Source: Neorhizobium galegae bv. orientalis str. HAMBI 540
Lineage (GTDB): Bacteria; Pseudomonadota; Alphaproteobacteria; Rhizobiales; Rhizobiaceae
Assembly: GCF_000731315.1 (NCBI RefSeq)
Contig: NZ_HG938354.1
Span: 1,364,001 to 1,428,000 of the forward strand
Reading direction: 5' to 3'
DNA length: 64,000 nt
Shown: one piece after another, positions 54,101-61,900 of the stretch
Numbering within the stretch: the first letter of the stretch is position 1
How the letters are laid out: every line of letters starts with the position of its first letter
The notes under the pieces: model-generated
The model's database searches: none
The model's input: only the letters and a program-made list of their open reading frames with translations
What the model was told of the DNA's origin: nothing
Program-made: the position numbers and the translations under genes

Positions 54101-55036
54101 ATGGCGCGATATTTGCTGCTGAGACTGGCCGATGCCATTCCCACGGTTCTGCTTGTGCTGACGCTCGTCTTCATCGCCATGCGCATCTTGCCCGGCGACC
54201 CGGCGATCGCGGCCCTGGGGGACATGGCAACACCCGAACAGCTGGAAATCTTCCGCGAGCGGATGGGGCTCAACGCCCCGCTGTGGATGCAATATTTCAG
54301 TTTCCTGTGGGGGATGCTGACACTCGACTTCGGCACGTCGCTGATGAACAATCAGTCGGTGCTCAGGCTGATTGCCTATAACCTGCCCTATACGATCGAG
54401 TTGACTATTGTCGCCATGATCATGGGGGTCGGCGTCGGGATTCCACTCGGCGTGCTGGCCGCGACACACAGGAACAAGGCACCGGACGCCGCCGTTCGCG
54501 GATTCTCGCTACTGGGCTACGCCGTCCCGGACTTTTACCTCGGCGCCCTGCTGCTGATCACCTTTTCGCTGAACATGGGGTTATTTCCGATCAATGGCGG
54601 CGGCGAAGGTTTTGTCGACCGCATGCATCACGTCTTCCTGCCGGCCTTAACGCTTGCCATGGTCAAGGCCGCGTTCATCGGACGACTGACGCGAACCTCT
54701 CTGCTGGAGGTGTTCGGCAAGGACTATATTCGCACCGCACGTGCCAAGGGCGCTCGGGAACGCCGGGTCATTTACCGGCACGGCCTGCGAAACGCGATGC
54801 TTCCGCTCACCACAGGCATCGGCCTCAGCATGCTTGCGACCCTGTCCGGGTCGGTCGCGATCGAACTGGTTTTCAACCGGCCGGGGATCGGCAAGCTGCT
54901 CATCAGCGCCATTGCTGAACGTGACTACGCGGTCATCCAGGGCGGTGTTGTGATTTTCGCGCTGTTTGTCGTGCTCATCAACCTCCTGATGGATCTCGTT
55001 TACATCGTCGTCGATCCCAGAATCCGGGTGCAGTAA
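54101..55036 (+). CDS. peptide/nickel-type ABC importer permease, DppB-like
   Basis: A 311-residue inner-membrane protein with six helices. Marks of DppB are MARYLLLRLADAIPTVLLVL at the start, RILPGDPA, ERMGLNAPLW, the EAA loop KDYIRTARAKGARERRVIYR and LVFNRPGIGKLLISAI. GGAGGAGG lies nine bases upstream of ATG 54101. It comes 93 bases after the 859-residue gene in the same direction and ends one base before the next permease gene. Confidence 0.93.
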   Translation: MARYLLLRLADAIPTVLLVLTLVFIAMRILPGDPAIAALGDMATPEQLEIFRERMGLNAPLWMQYFSFLWGMLTLDFGTSLMNNQSVLRLIAYNLPYTIELTIVAMIMGVGVGIPLGVLAATHRNKAPDAAVRGFSLLGYAVPDFYLGALLLITFSLNMGLFPINGGGEGFVDRMHHVFLPALTLAMVKAAFIGRLTRTSLLEVFGKDYIRTARAKGARERRVIYRHGLRNAMLPLTTGIGLSMLATLSGSVAIELVFNRPGIGKLLISAIAERDYAVIQGGVVIFALFVVLINLLMDLVYIVVDPRIRVQ

Positions 55037-55930
55037 ATGGTCGTCACCACCGAAAACTCCCAGCTCTCCTCACCCTTGCTCGCCCCGGAACCGAAGCCGC
55101 TTAGCCAGATCGGTTATACGTTGTTCTCGCGCCCCTCGACCATCATAGCGTTCGTGGTCGTGCTGATCTTTATTGTAGTGGCGATCTTCGCGCCGCTCCT
55201 CGCGCCATACGATCCGCTTGCCCAGAGCATCCTCAAGATCAACCGGCTCCCCTCGGCCAGCAACTGGCTCGGCACCGACCAGTTCGGACGCGACGTACTC
55301 TCGAGAATGATCCACGGCTCCCGCAATTCGTTGATTTTCGGCCTGATTTCTCCGGTACTGGCGGCGATCTGCGGGACTGTCCTCGGCGTCGTCGCAGGGT
55401 ATTTCGGCGGCATAATCGATCGGGTGATCTCGCGCCTGATCGACCTGCTGCTGGCTTTCCCCGAACTGCTGCTCGCCATCATGATTGCGGCGGTGCTGGG
55501 TGGTGGCTTCTGGAACGTCATAGCAGTTATCACCGTCGCCTTCATTCCCGGCTTCGCCCGCGTGGCGCGCGCCTCGACGCTCGCGGTCAAGCAAGAGCCC
55601 TATATCGAGGCGGCCACGGCGATCGGCCTGCGCACGCCGGTCATCATCTTCCGTCACGTCATTCCCAATATCGCAGCACCGATCGTGGTCCTGATGACGC
55701 TCTGGGTCGCCTCCGCGATCCGCCTTGAGGCGTCGCTGAGCTTCCTTGGCATCGGCACCCAGCCGCCGAACCCGAGCTGGGGCAATATTATCCGCGACGG
55801 CCTCAACAATCTCTTCGGTTCGCCATGGCCGATCATCGGCGCCGGCTTCGCTATCACCTGCGTCGTCCTCTCGTTCAACCTTCTGGGCGACGTTGTGCGA
55901 GACGTGCTCGATCCGGAGATCTCCGAATGA
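55037..55930 (+). CDS. peptide/nickel-type ABC importer permease, DppC-like
   Basis: A 297-residue inner-membrane protein. DppC marks are IFAPLLAPYDP after helix 1, NWLGTDQFGRDVLSRMIHGS, the EAA loop EPYIEAATAIGLRTPVIIFR, SLSFLGIGTQPPNPSWG and LLGDVVRDVLDPE. The start directly follows the DppB stop, and the end overlaps the DppD start by four bases (ATGA). Confidence 0.93.
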   Translation: MVVTTENSQLSSPLLAPEPKPLSQIGYTLFSRPSTIIAFVVVLIFIVVAIFAPLLAPYDPLAQSILKINRLPSASNWLGTDQFGRDVLSRMIHGSRNSLIFGLISPVLAAICGTVLGVVAGYFGGIIDRVISRLIDLLLAFPELLLAIMIAAVLGGGFWNVIAVITVAFIPGFARVARASTLAVKQEPYIEAATAIGLRTPVIIFRHVIPNIAAPIVVLMTLWVASAIRLEASLSFLGIGTQPPNPSWGNIIRDGLNNLFGSPWPIIGAGFAITCVVLSFNLLGDVVRDVLDPEISE

Positions 55931-56934
55931 CGGTGCCGCTCCTGAAGGTCGATAATCTTGCCGTCGAATTCGGCCCGAAGGCCAACCCGATCCGGGTGGT
56001 CGATGGCGTGAGTTTCGAAATCCCACCCGGAGGGGCGGTCGGAATCGTCGGGGAATCCGGATCCGGCAAGTCGATCACCTCGCTCTCCATCCTGCGGCTG
56101 ATCTCCGAACCGCCCGGACGCATCGTGCAAGGCCGTATCGAATTCAACGGGGTCAACCTGCTCGACCTCCCACGCTCGAAAATGCCCGAAATCCGCGGCC
56201 GGGACATCGCGATGATCTTCCAGGAGCCGATGAGTTCGCTGAACCCGGTCATGAAGATCGGCGACCAGATCGGCGAGGCGGTCATGCTCCACGAAGCAAT
56301 GACCGGCGAGCAAAGGCGCGCGCGTGTCATCGAAATGCTGGGGCTGGTCGGCATACCGGATCCGGCCGGACGCGTGGATTCCTATCCGCATCAGTTCTCC
56401 GGCGGAATGCGTCAACGCGTGATGATCGCCATGGCATTGGCCTGCAACCCGAAACTACTGATCGCCGACGAACCGACGACGGCGCTCGACGTAACCATCC
56501 AAGCACAGGTTCTCGACCTGATGCACAAGCTGCGTCGCACGCTGAACACTGCGGTACTGCTGATTTCGCACGATCTCGGCGTTATTGCGGATGTCTGCGA
56601 GCGGGTGGTGGTGATGTATGCCGGCAGGGTTGTCGAGGAAGCGGATGTCCTTTCGATTTTCCGCACGCCCTGTCACCCCTATACGCGGGGATTGTTGCAA
56701 TCAATCCCGCGGCTCGACGACGACCGCGATCGTCTCTACCAGATCCCGGGATCGGTGCCGCTGGCCGGATCGATCAAGACAGGCTGTCCTTTCTACGAGC
56801 GATGTTCCTTGCGCATCGAAAAATGCGCCAGGGAAATGCCGCCGATGTTCTCCTTCGGACCGGACCAACGGGCGGCATGCTGGGTGACAGCCGGACAGGC
56901 GGATGCAAAAAAGAAGGAGGCATCCCTGCAATGA
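55927..56934 (+). CDS. peptide/nickel-type ABC importer ATPase, DppD-like
   Basis: A 335-residue ATPase with Walker [29 protein letters not shown], signature [15 protein letters not shown], Walker [17 protein letters not shown] and switch ISHDLGVI. The C-terminal extension carries [14 protein letters not shown], cysteines of the kind seen in full-length Dpp/Opp ATPases. The ATG at 55927 overlaps the permease stop, so the longer frame from 55825 is not used. Confidence 0.93.
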   Translation: MTVPLLKVDNLAVEFGPKANPIRVVDGVSFEIPPGGAVGIVGESGSGKSITSLSILRLISEPPGRIVQGRIEFNGVNLLDLPRSKMPEIRGRDIAMIFQEPMSSLNPVMKIGDQIGEAVMLHEAMTGEQRRARVIEMLGLVGIPDPAGRVDSYPHQFSGGMRQRVMIAMALACNPKLLIADEPTTALDVTIQAQVLDLMHKLRRTLNTAVLLISHDLGVIADVCERVVVMYAGRVVEEADVLSIFRTPCHPYTRGLLQSIPRLDDDRDRLYQIPGSVPLAGSIKTGCPFYERCSLRIEKCAREMPPMFSFGPDQRAACWVTAGQADAKKKEASLQ

Positions 56935-57950
56935 CCGATCCCATCCTTCGCGTCGAAGATCTCGGCAAGACGTTCGGTTCCGGCCTCGGCTTCAGCCTCG
57001 GGAAGCGGTCCGACGATGTGCGTGCCGTCGACGGCTGTTCCTTCTCGGTCAATCACAGCGAGACGCTGGCGCTTGTCGGCGAATCCGGTTGCGGGAAATC
57101 CACCCTCGGTCGCCTTCTGCTGCGGCTGATCGATCCCACGGCTGGCAGGGTCCATTTCGACAATACCGAGTTGACCGGGCTGGCGCCCGCACAGATGCGC
57201 GACATGCGCCGCCACCTGCAGATGATCTTTCAGGACCCTTACGGCTCGCTCAGCCCCCGTCGCACGGTGGCCCAGATCATTGCCGAGCCGTTGGATGTGT
57301 TCGGCCTGGTCAGGTCCCGGCGCGACCGGCGGGAACGCGTTGCGGACCTGATGAACCAGGTGGGGCTCTCTCCGAGCTTCATGGACCGCAACCCGCGGCA
57401 GTTTTCCGGCGGCCAGCGCCAGCGCATCGGCATTGCACGCGCGATCGCGGTCGATCCGAAATTCATCGTGGCCGACGAACCCGTCTCCGCTCTCGATGTC
57501 TCCGTCCAGGCGCAGATCATCAACCTGATGCAGGACCTTCAAAGGAAGAAGAACTTCTCCTTCCTGTTCATCGCCCATGACCTTGCTGTCGTTCGCCACA
57601 TCGCCGATCGCGTGGCGGTCATGTATCTTGGTCGGATCGTCGAGATCGGGCCAAAGAAACAGATCTACGGGATGCCGCAGCATCCCTATACGCAGGCGCT
57701 GTTATCGGCAGCGCCTGAACCGGATCCCGAACGCAAGGGCAAGCGCATCATTCTGGAAGGCGACGTCCCGAGCCCCAAACGCGTGCCGCCAGGCTGCAGT
57801 TTCCATACCCGGTGCCCAATCCGGCAGGAGATCTGCAGCATCGAGCGACCGCCGCTGCGCGAAGTCGCACCGGGCCAATTGGCGGCATGTCATTTCGCAA
57901 AGCCGTTTCCCATCCCGCTCGCCAGACCGTCTCCGGCGATCCCGGCCTGA
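56931..57950 (+). CDS. peptide/nickel-type ABC importer ATPase, DppF-like
   Basis: A 339-residue ATPase with Walker [27 protein letters not shown], signature FSGGQRQRIGIARAI, Walker B FIVADEPVSALDVSVQ and switch IAHDLAVV, then HPYTQALLSAAP and the cysteine tail PGCSFHTRCPIRQEIC. ATG 56931 overlaps the DppD stop by four bases. It is the last gene of the plus-strand run; a strong hairpin follows, facing the converging gene at 58070. Confidence 0.93.
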   Translation: MTDPILRVEDLGKTFGSGLGFSLGKRSDDVRAVDGCSFSVNHSETLALVGESGCGKSTLGRLLLRLIDPTAGRVHFDNTELTGLAPAQMRDMRRHLQMIFQDPYGSLSPRRTVAQIIAEPLDVFGLVRSRRDRRERVADLMNQVGLSPSFMDRNPRQFSGGQRQRIGIARAIAVDPKFIVADEPVSALDVSVQAQIINLMQDLQRKKNFSFLFIAHDLAVVRHIADRVAVMYLGRIVEIGPKKQIYGMPQHPYTQALLSAAPEPDPERKGKRIILEGDVPSPKRVPPGCSFHTRCPIRQEICSIERPPLREVAPGQLAACHFAKPFPIPLARPSPAIPA

Positions 57951-58001
57951 CGGCGCCTCACGGCAAACCTCAAGACGGATTGCCGTCATTTTCCGAGCAA
58001 C

Positions 58002-58045
58002 AAAAAGCCATCCCCCGCAAGTGCGACGCGCTTGCGGGGGATGGC
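58002..58045 (-). terminator. strong terminator between converging genes
   Basis: GCCATCCCCCGCAAG (58007-58021) pairs perfectly with CTTGCGGGGGATGGC (58031-58045), 15 pairs over nine bases. On the minus strand it is followed by TTTTTG, so it mainly ends transcripts of the binding-protein gene at 58070; on the plus strand it may also end the dpp-type operon. Confidence 0.9.
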
Positions 58046-58069
58046 GGATTTGGAACTCGATCGACGACG

Positions 58070-59671
58070 TCAGGCGGTCTTGGTGGCGCGATGGAAACGC
58101 CAGCGGGCGTAACCGCTCTTGACCGGATAGCCGAGGTTGACGCGCTTGTTGCGAGCCACGGTGAAGGAAAGGCTCGAAAGCGCGATCAGCGGCAGATCAC
58201 GCAGGACCTGCAGCTCGATCTTCTTGCAGAGTTCGAGATAGGTGTTGTAGTCGGTCGCCTGCAGAGCCTGGCTGAGCAAATCATCGATACCCGGCATAAC
58301 CACACCGTAGTGGCTATAGGCACCGCCGCCCTTGCCATCCGGCTTGGCTTCCGATTTCGACGAAAGCTGCTGGAAATAGAGCTGGGTCGGGATCGGCGGA
58401 TAACTGGACGAGTGCATCGCAAGCGTGTTTTTGTCGCTGCGATTGTCGGCGTGATAGGCGGTATGATCGCCGATCTTCAGGTTCATGCGCATGCCGACAC
58501 CGCGTAGCTGTTCCTGCACGATCAGCATCGTCGATGAATAGTCTTCGCGCTGGCTGCAATTGCTGTCGAAATCGAAGCCGTTGGGGAAGCCCGCTTCCGC
58601 CAGCAGCGCCTTCGCCTTTGCCGGATCGGGCTTGTACTGCAATTCCGGCGGCAGGTCCTCCGTCTTGAAACCGGCCGGGAAAAAGTCCGGCTGCAGACCG
58701 GCCATGAACCCGCCCATCGGCTTCAGCGCGTCGGCGACAGCGTGACGGTCGATCGCATACATCAACGCCTGGCGGACCTTGAGGTTGTCGAAAGGCTTGC
58801 GTTTCAGGTTGATGTGGAGCGTGTTGAACGACCCCGGCTGCGTCATGTCGAATTGCAGGGTCGGATCACGCTGAAGCATCGAATCCACCCAGCCAGGCGC
58901 GCGGACGGCCTCGATCATGTCGACATTGCCGGAGAGAAGCGCCAGTGTCCGGGCTGTGGTATCGGCAATGAAAACACATTCGACGCCGGCGATCTTCGCC
59001 TTGGTTCCCCAATAGCCCTCGTGGCGCTTCATGGCTTCGCCCCACTCGCTGTCAAAACGGGTGAGTTCATAGGGACCGGTTCCCACCGCATCCGTCATGA
59101 ATTTCTCGGCACCGATCTTGTCGAAGGCTTTCTTCGAAACGATCGAGGTATTGTTGGAAAAGATCGTCGTACCCAGCAGGTTCACGTCCGGCGTCTTCAG
59201 GACGACGTCGACCTCGTACAGCCCCTTGGCGACCACATCCGCGACATTCGACATGATGGTCTTATTGGTGCCATCGGCAATGGCGCGCTTGTAGGAGAAG
59301 ACGACATCCTCCGACGTCATCTCTCCGTAACCCTTGTGGAACTGCACGCCCTGACGCAGCTTGAAGGTCCAGGTCTTGGCGTCTGACGACGATTTCCATT
59401 CGGTCGCGAGCGTCGGCACGTATTTGTCGGGCGTCGTGGCGAAATCGCCATCTTCCGGCCGGACGAGCTGTTCGTACATCTGCTCCGTCGCCCAGTTGTC
59501 GGAACCCTGTGTGGTGAAGTTGGGGTCGCTGGTGCGAGGGCCGCCCGCAGCAATGCCGATGCGAATGACATCGGTGCTCTTCTGGGCATTGGCGGTGCTG
59601 GGGATACCTGTCGCGCTCAGCGCCGTGGCGGCTGCCGCCAGTTCAAGAAATTCTCTTCTGTTCAAGCTCAT
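58070..59671 (-). CDS. family 5 solute-binding protein, Tat-exported, paralogue of 49645-51261
   Basis: A 533-residue periplasmic protein with the twin-arginine signal LNRREFLELAAAA, cleavage near TANAQ at residue 30. Family 5 phrases are RTSDPNFTTQGSDNWATEQM, KTWTFKLRQGVQFHKGYGEM, SYKRAIADG, and VGTGPYELTRFDSEWGEAMK. The C-terminus ends YPVKSGYARWRFHR, and its paralogue also ends with SGYAHWRL. It has no permease genes of its own on this strand, so it probably feeds the DppBCDF complex encoded next to it, giving one importer two binding proteins. It lies downstream of the dehydratase, hotdog and CoA-transferase genes in one direction. Confidence 0.92.
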   Translation of the reverse strand: MSLNRREFLELAAAATALSATGIPSTANAQKSTDVIRIGIAAGGPRTSDPNFTTQGSDNWATEQMYEQLVRPEDGDFATTPDKYVPTLATEWKSSSDAKTWTFKLRQGVQFHKGYGEMTSEDVVFSYKRAIADGTNKTIMSNVADVVAKGLYEVDVVLKTPDVNLLGTTIFSNNTSIVSKKAFDKIGAEKFMTDAVGTGPYELTRFDSEWGEAMKRHEGYWGTKAKIAGVECVFIADTTARTLALLSGNVDMIEAVRAPGWVDSMLQRDPTLQFDMTQPGSFNTLHINLKRKPFDNLKVRQALMYAIDRHAVADALKPMGGFMAGLQPDFFPAGFKTEDLPPELQYKPDPAKAKALLAEAGFPNGFDFDSNCSQREDYSSTMLIVQEQLRGVGMRMNLKIGDHTAYHADNRSDKNTLAMHSSSYPPIPTQLYFQQLSSKSEAKPDGKGGGAYSHYGVVMPGIDDLLSQALQATDYNTYLELCKKIELQVLRDLPLIALSSLSFTVARNKRVNLGYPVKSGYARWRFHRATKTA

Positions 59672-59700
59672 TATCTCCTCCCAAAGACAAGTTTCGCTTT

Positions 59701-60813
59701 TCAGCTTCGCCGTTTGTCCAATTCGGCGTCGTGGATCACCAGACCGAGACCCGGACCGCTCGGAACTTCGAATTTTCCATTTGACGGTTTTGGCGGATTG
59801 GCAAACGCGCCATGCATGCGCGTCGACGGATCGGCGAATTCCGCCGGCTTCGTCAGATGCATGATGGTCGCCAGAACGTGCAGGTTAGCAGCATGTGCAA
59901 TGGTCGGCTGGGTCTGATGCGGCACCAGTTCGACGCCGTGTGCGTAACAGACCGCAGCGCATTGCATGAGCCCGGTGATGCCGCCCATCTTGATGATGTC
60001 CGGCTGCACCATGCGGACACCGGCATTGATGATGTCGATCAGTGCCTGGGTGGTGTAGGTCTGTTCCGCCGCCGACACGGTGATGTCCAGACGCTGCGCG
60101 ACCTCTCCCATCGCGCGCACGTTATAGTGTTGGACCGGTTCCTCGAACCAGAGGTAACCGAGCTCCTCCAAAGCTCGGCCCACCCGGATCGCTCCGCCGA
60201 CCGAATATTGATTGTTGGCGTCGAAGGCGAGCGGGAAATCGTCGCCCACCAGCTTGCGCACTGCCTTGGCTTTGGCGATATCGCCCGGAACGTCATAGTC
60301 CTGCCGAGTGCGATCGCCGTCCCAGCGGACCTTGATAGCGGCAGGCGTCTCGGATTTCCAGCGCGCCTCGACCGCCTTCACGGTCTCGTCGACGGTGCGT
60401 CCGGCATTCCCCCCGATCGAGGCATAGAACGGTATTTCCGTGCGCCAACCGCCGCCGAGCAGCTTGAAGATCGGCTGGTCGAAATATTTGCCCTTGATGT
60501 CCCACAGCGCAATATCGAGGGCCGCAAGCGCGCCCGTGACGGCCCCTTCCGGGCCAAGCTTCACATATTTATGCAGCAGCTTGTCGTAGAGGACCGCATG
60601 GTCCAAAGCATCAACCCCAACCAGGGAAGATGCAAAGTCACGAACCACCCCGAGCGAGTGCTCGCCACCCATCATCGGCGAGGCCTCTCCATGTCCGACA
60701 ATGCCGTCGGTGGTCGTCACGCGGACGATGGCGCTACGGCGACCCGGCGGCTCGTTCGGTTCCCAGCTAACCTGAAAAGCCTCGATGGATTTGATCGTCG
60801 TCGCCGTCGCCAC
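59701..60813 (-). CDS. enolase-superfamily dehydratase or cycloisomerase, mandelate-racemase type
   Basis: A 370-residue cytosolic enzyme. The N-terminal lid is followed by a barrel with the metal ligands D in LAFDANNQY, E in YLWFEEPVQ, E in SAAEQTY, and the acid-base dyad D in VQPDIIKMGG with H in ELVPHQTQP. The second-strand base motif is IKVRW, so KxK has become KxR, typical of the mandelate-racemase subgroup that dehydrates sugar acids but with the second Lys replaced. Start GTG 60813 has GAGG six bases upstream; ATG 60825 is an alternative. The likely reaction is dehydration of an acid sugar. It lies between the CoA genes and the binding protein. Confidence 0.88.
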   Translation of the reverse strand: MATATTIKSIEAFQVSWEPNEPPGRRSAIVRVTTTDGIVGHGEASPMMGGEHSLGVVRDFASSLVGVDALDHAVLYDKLLHKYVKLGPEGAVTGALAALDIALWDIKGKYFDQPIFKLLGGGWRTEIPFYASIGGNAGRTVDETVKAVEARWKSETPAAIKVRWDGDRTRQDYDVPGDIAKAKAVRKLVGDDFPLAFDANNQYSVGGAIRVGRALEELGYLWFEEPVQHYNVRAMGEVAQRLDITVSAAEQTYTTQALIDIINAGVRMVQPDIIKMGGITGLMQCAAVCYAHGVELVPHQTQPTIAHAANLHVLATIMHLTKPAEFADPSTRMHGAFANPPKPSNGKFEVPSGPGLGLVIHDAELDKRRS

Positions 60814-61057
60814 TGCGCACCTCATTAAGACGAAATCACCCGGCCAAAGCCGATCCCAAAATCTCGATAGGAGCCATGTCCGTCCATAGTGGCCGTTAGC
60901 CCGATGCCGACATGCAGTTCGCTGACCTCGTACGACTCTCCCCGGCCGCATCGATCATGTGACCGACTTGATGCCGTCACCCTCTTCCATCCTTGCAGCA
61001 TTGCGCAGTTTGCATCCGTATGCAAGCGCTGCTTTTCGAAAAATATGGCTGAGGCAA

Positions 61058-61897
61058 TCATGGGCCGGGAGTGTCATAGGCATAGATCTGGGTGCGCCGA
61101 AAGCGCGCGACGAGAAGCCCATCCGCCAGCAGGAATTCCTCGGTCCCCAGATAATGCTTGCCCTTGCGCTGATAGACCTGGGCGACCTGCCCTACCGTTG
61201 CAAGCCGCTGGCCGGGCCTGACCTGCGCAAAGTGCTCGGTCTCGATCTCCGTCAAGACGACCGGCGAGGGAAACCGGAAACTATTATGCGCATCTCCCAT
61301 CGCAAGACGCATGGCGCAGCCGGAGTGGACGATGCCCTCACGCTTGTAGAAAGGTTCGCCCTCTCCGAAGGCGCGCAGAGATGCCTCGAAATCACCCTGG
61401 GTCAGCACCCGGTTGGCCGTGGTCAGTGACATGCCCGGCTGGAGGCTTCCTACGTCGCCTTTCGAGGGAACCTCCGGTCTCGGAATGGGCGCAAATGCCG
61501 ATATATCGGGCACGACCGGAGCCGCGTCAGGCAGGCCGACCCAGCCGCTGGCCACCTCTTCGCCCCCCTCGTTGGTCACCGAAACCTGCGCACGGCGCAT
61601 GGCTGCGTCGCCCTCCAGCATTCCGGCGCGAATGAGGAGACGACCGCCGTTATAAACGGGCCGGCGAAAGCGAGCACCCATGGCGCCGCGTCTCGTCCAG
61701 GCCTCTCCCCAGGCCTGCAGTGCAACGCGACTTATGTGACCGTAAACGAAAGCCCCCGGAATGAGCGCAGCCTTGTAACCCCGCGCCCGGGCGATGGCAT
61801 CATCGTGGATCGTGCCGACATAACGCGGATCGTTGTCGAGCTGGATATCGCCAGTCAGATCTCTGGGGAAAACTAGGGGCATATCGTCCTGATCCAT
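61058..61897 (-). CDS. MaoC-like (hotdog-fold) acyl-CoA hydratase/dehydratase
   Basis: A 279-residue cytosolic protein, about the size of a double-hotdog hydratase. The N-terminal half includes TIHDDAIARARGYKAALIPG followed by AFVYGHISRVALQAW, which matches the hydratase-2 kind of motif (A-xx-G-xx-xP-G/H). The C-terminal half has EPFYKREGIVHSGCAMRLAM and VLTEIETEHFAQVRPGQRL. Such enzymes add or remove water at a 2-enoyl-CoA, for example mesaconyl-CoA or crotonyl-CoA. It starts three bases after the stop of the CoA-transferase gene, so the two are co-expressed and probably act in sequence. Confidence 0.8.
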   Translation of the reverse strand: MDQDDMPLVFPRDLTGDIQLDNDPRYVGTIHDDAIARARGYKAALIPGAFVYGHISRVALQAWGEAWTRRGAMGARFRRPVYNGGRLLIRAGMLEGDAAMRRAQVSVTNEGGEEVASGWVGLPDAAPVVPDISAFAPIPRPEVPSKGDVGSLQPGMSLTTANRVLTQGDFEASLRAFGEGEPFYKREGIVHSGCAMRLAMGDAHNSFRFPSPVVLTEIETEHFAQVRPGQRLATVGQVAQVYQRKGKHYLGTEEFLLADGLLVARFRRTQIYAYDTPGP

Positions 61898-61900
61898 CTA

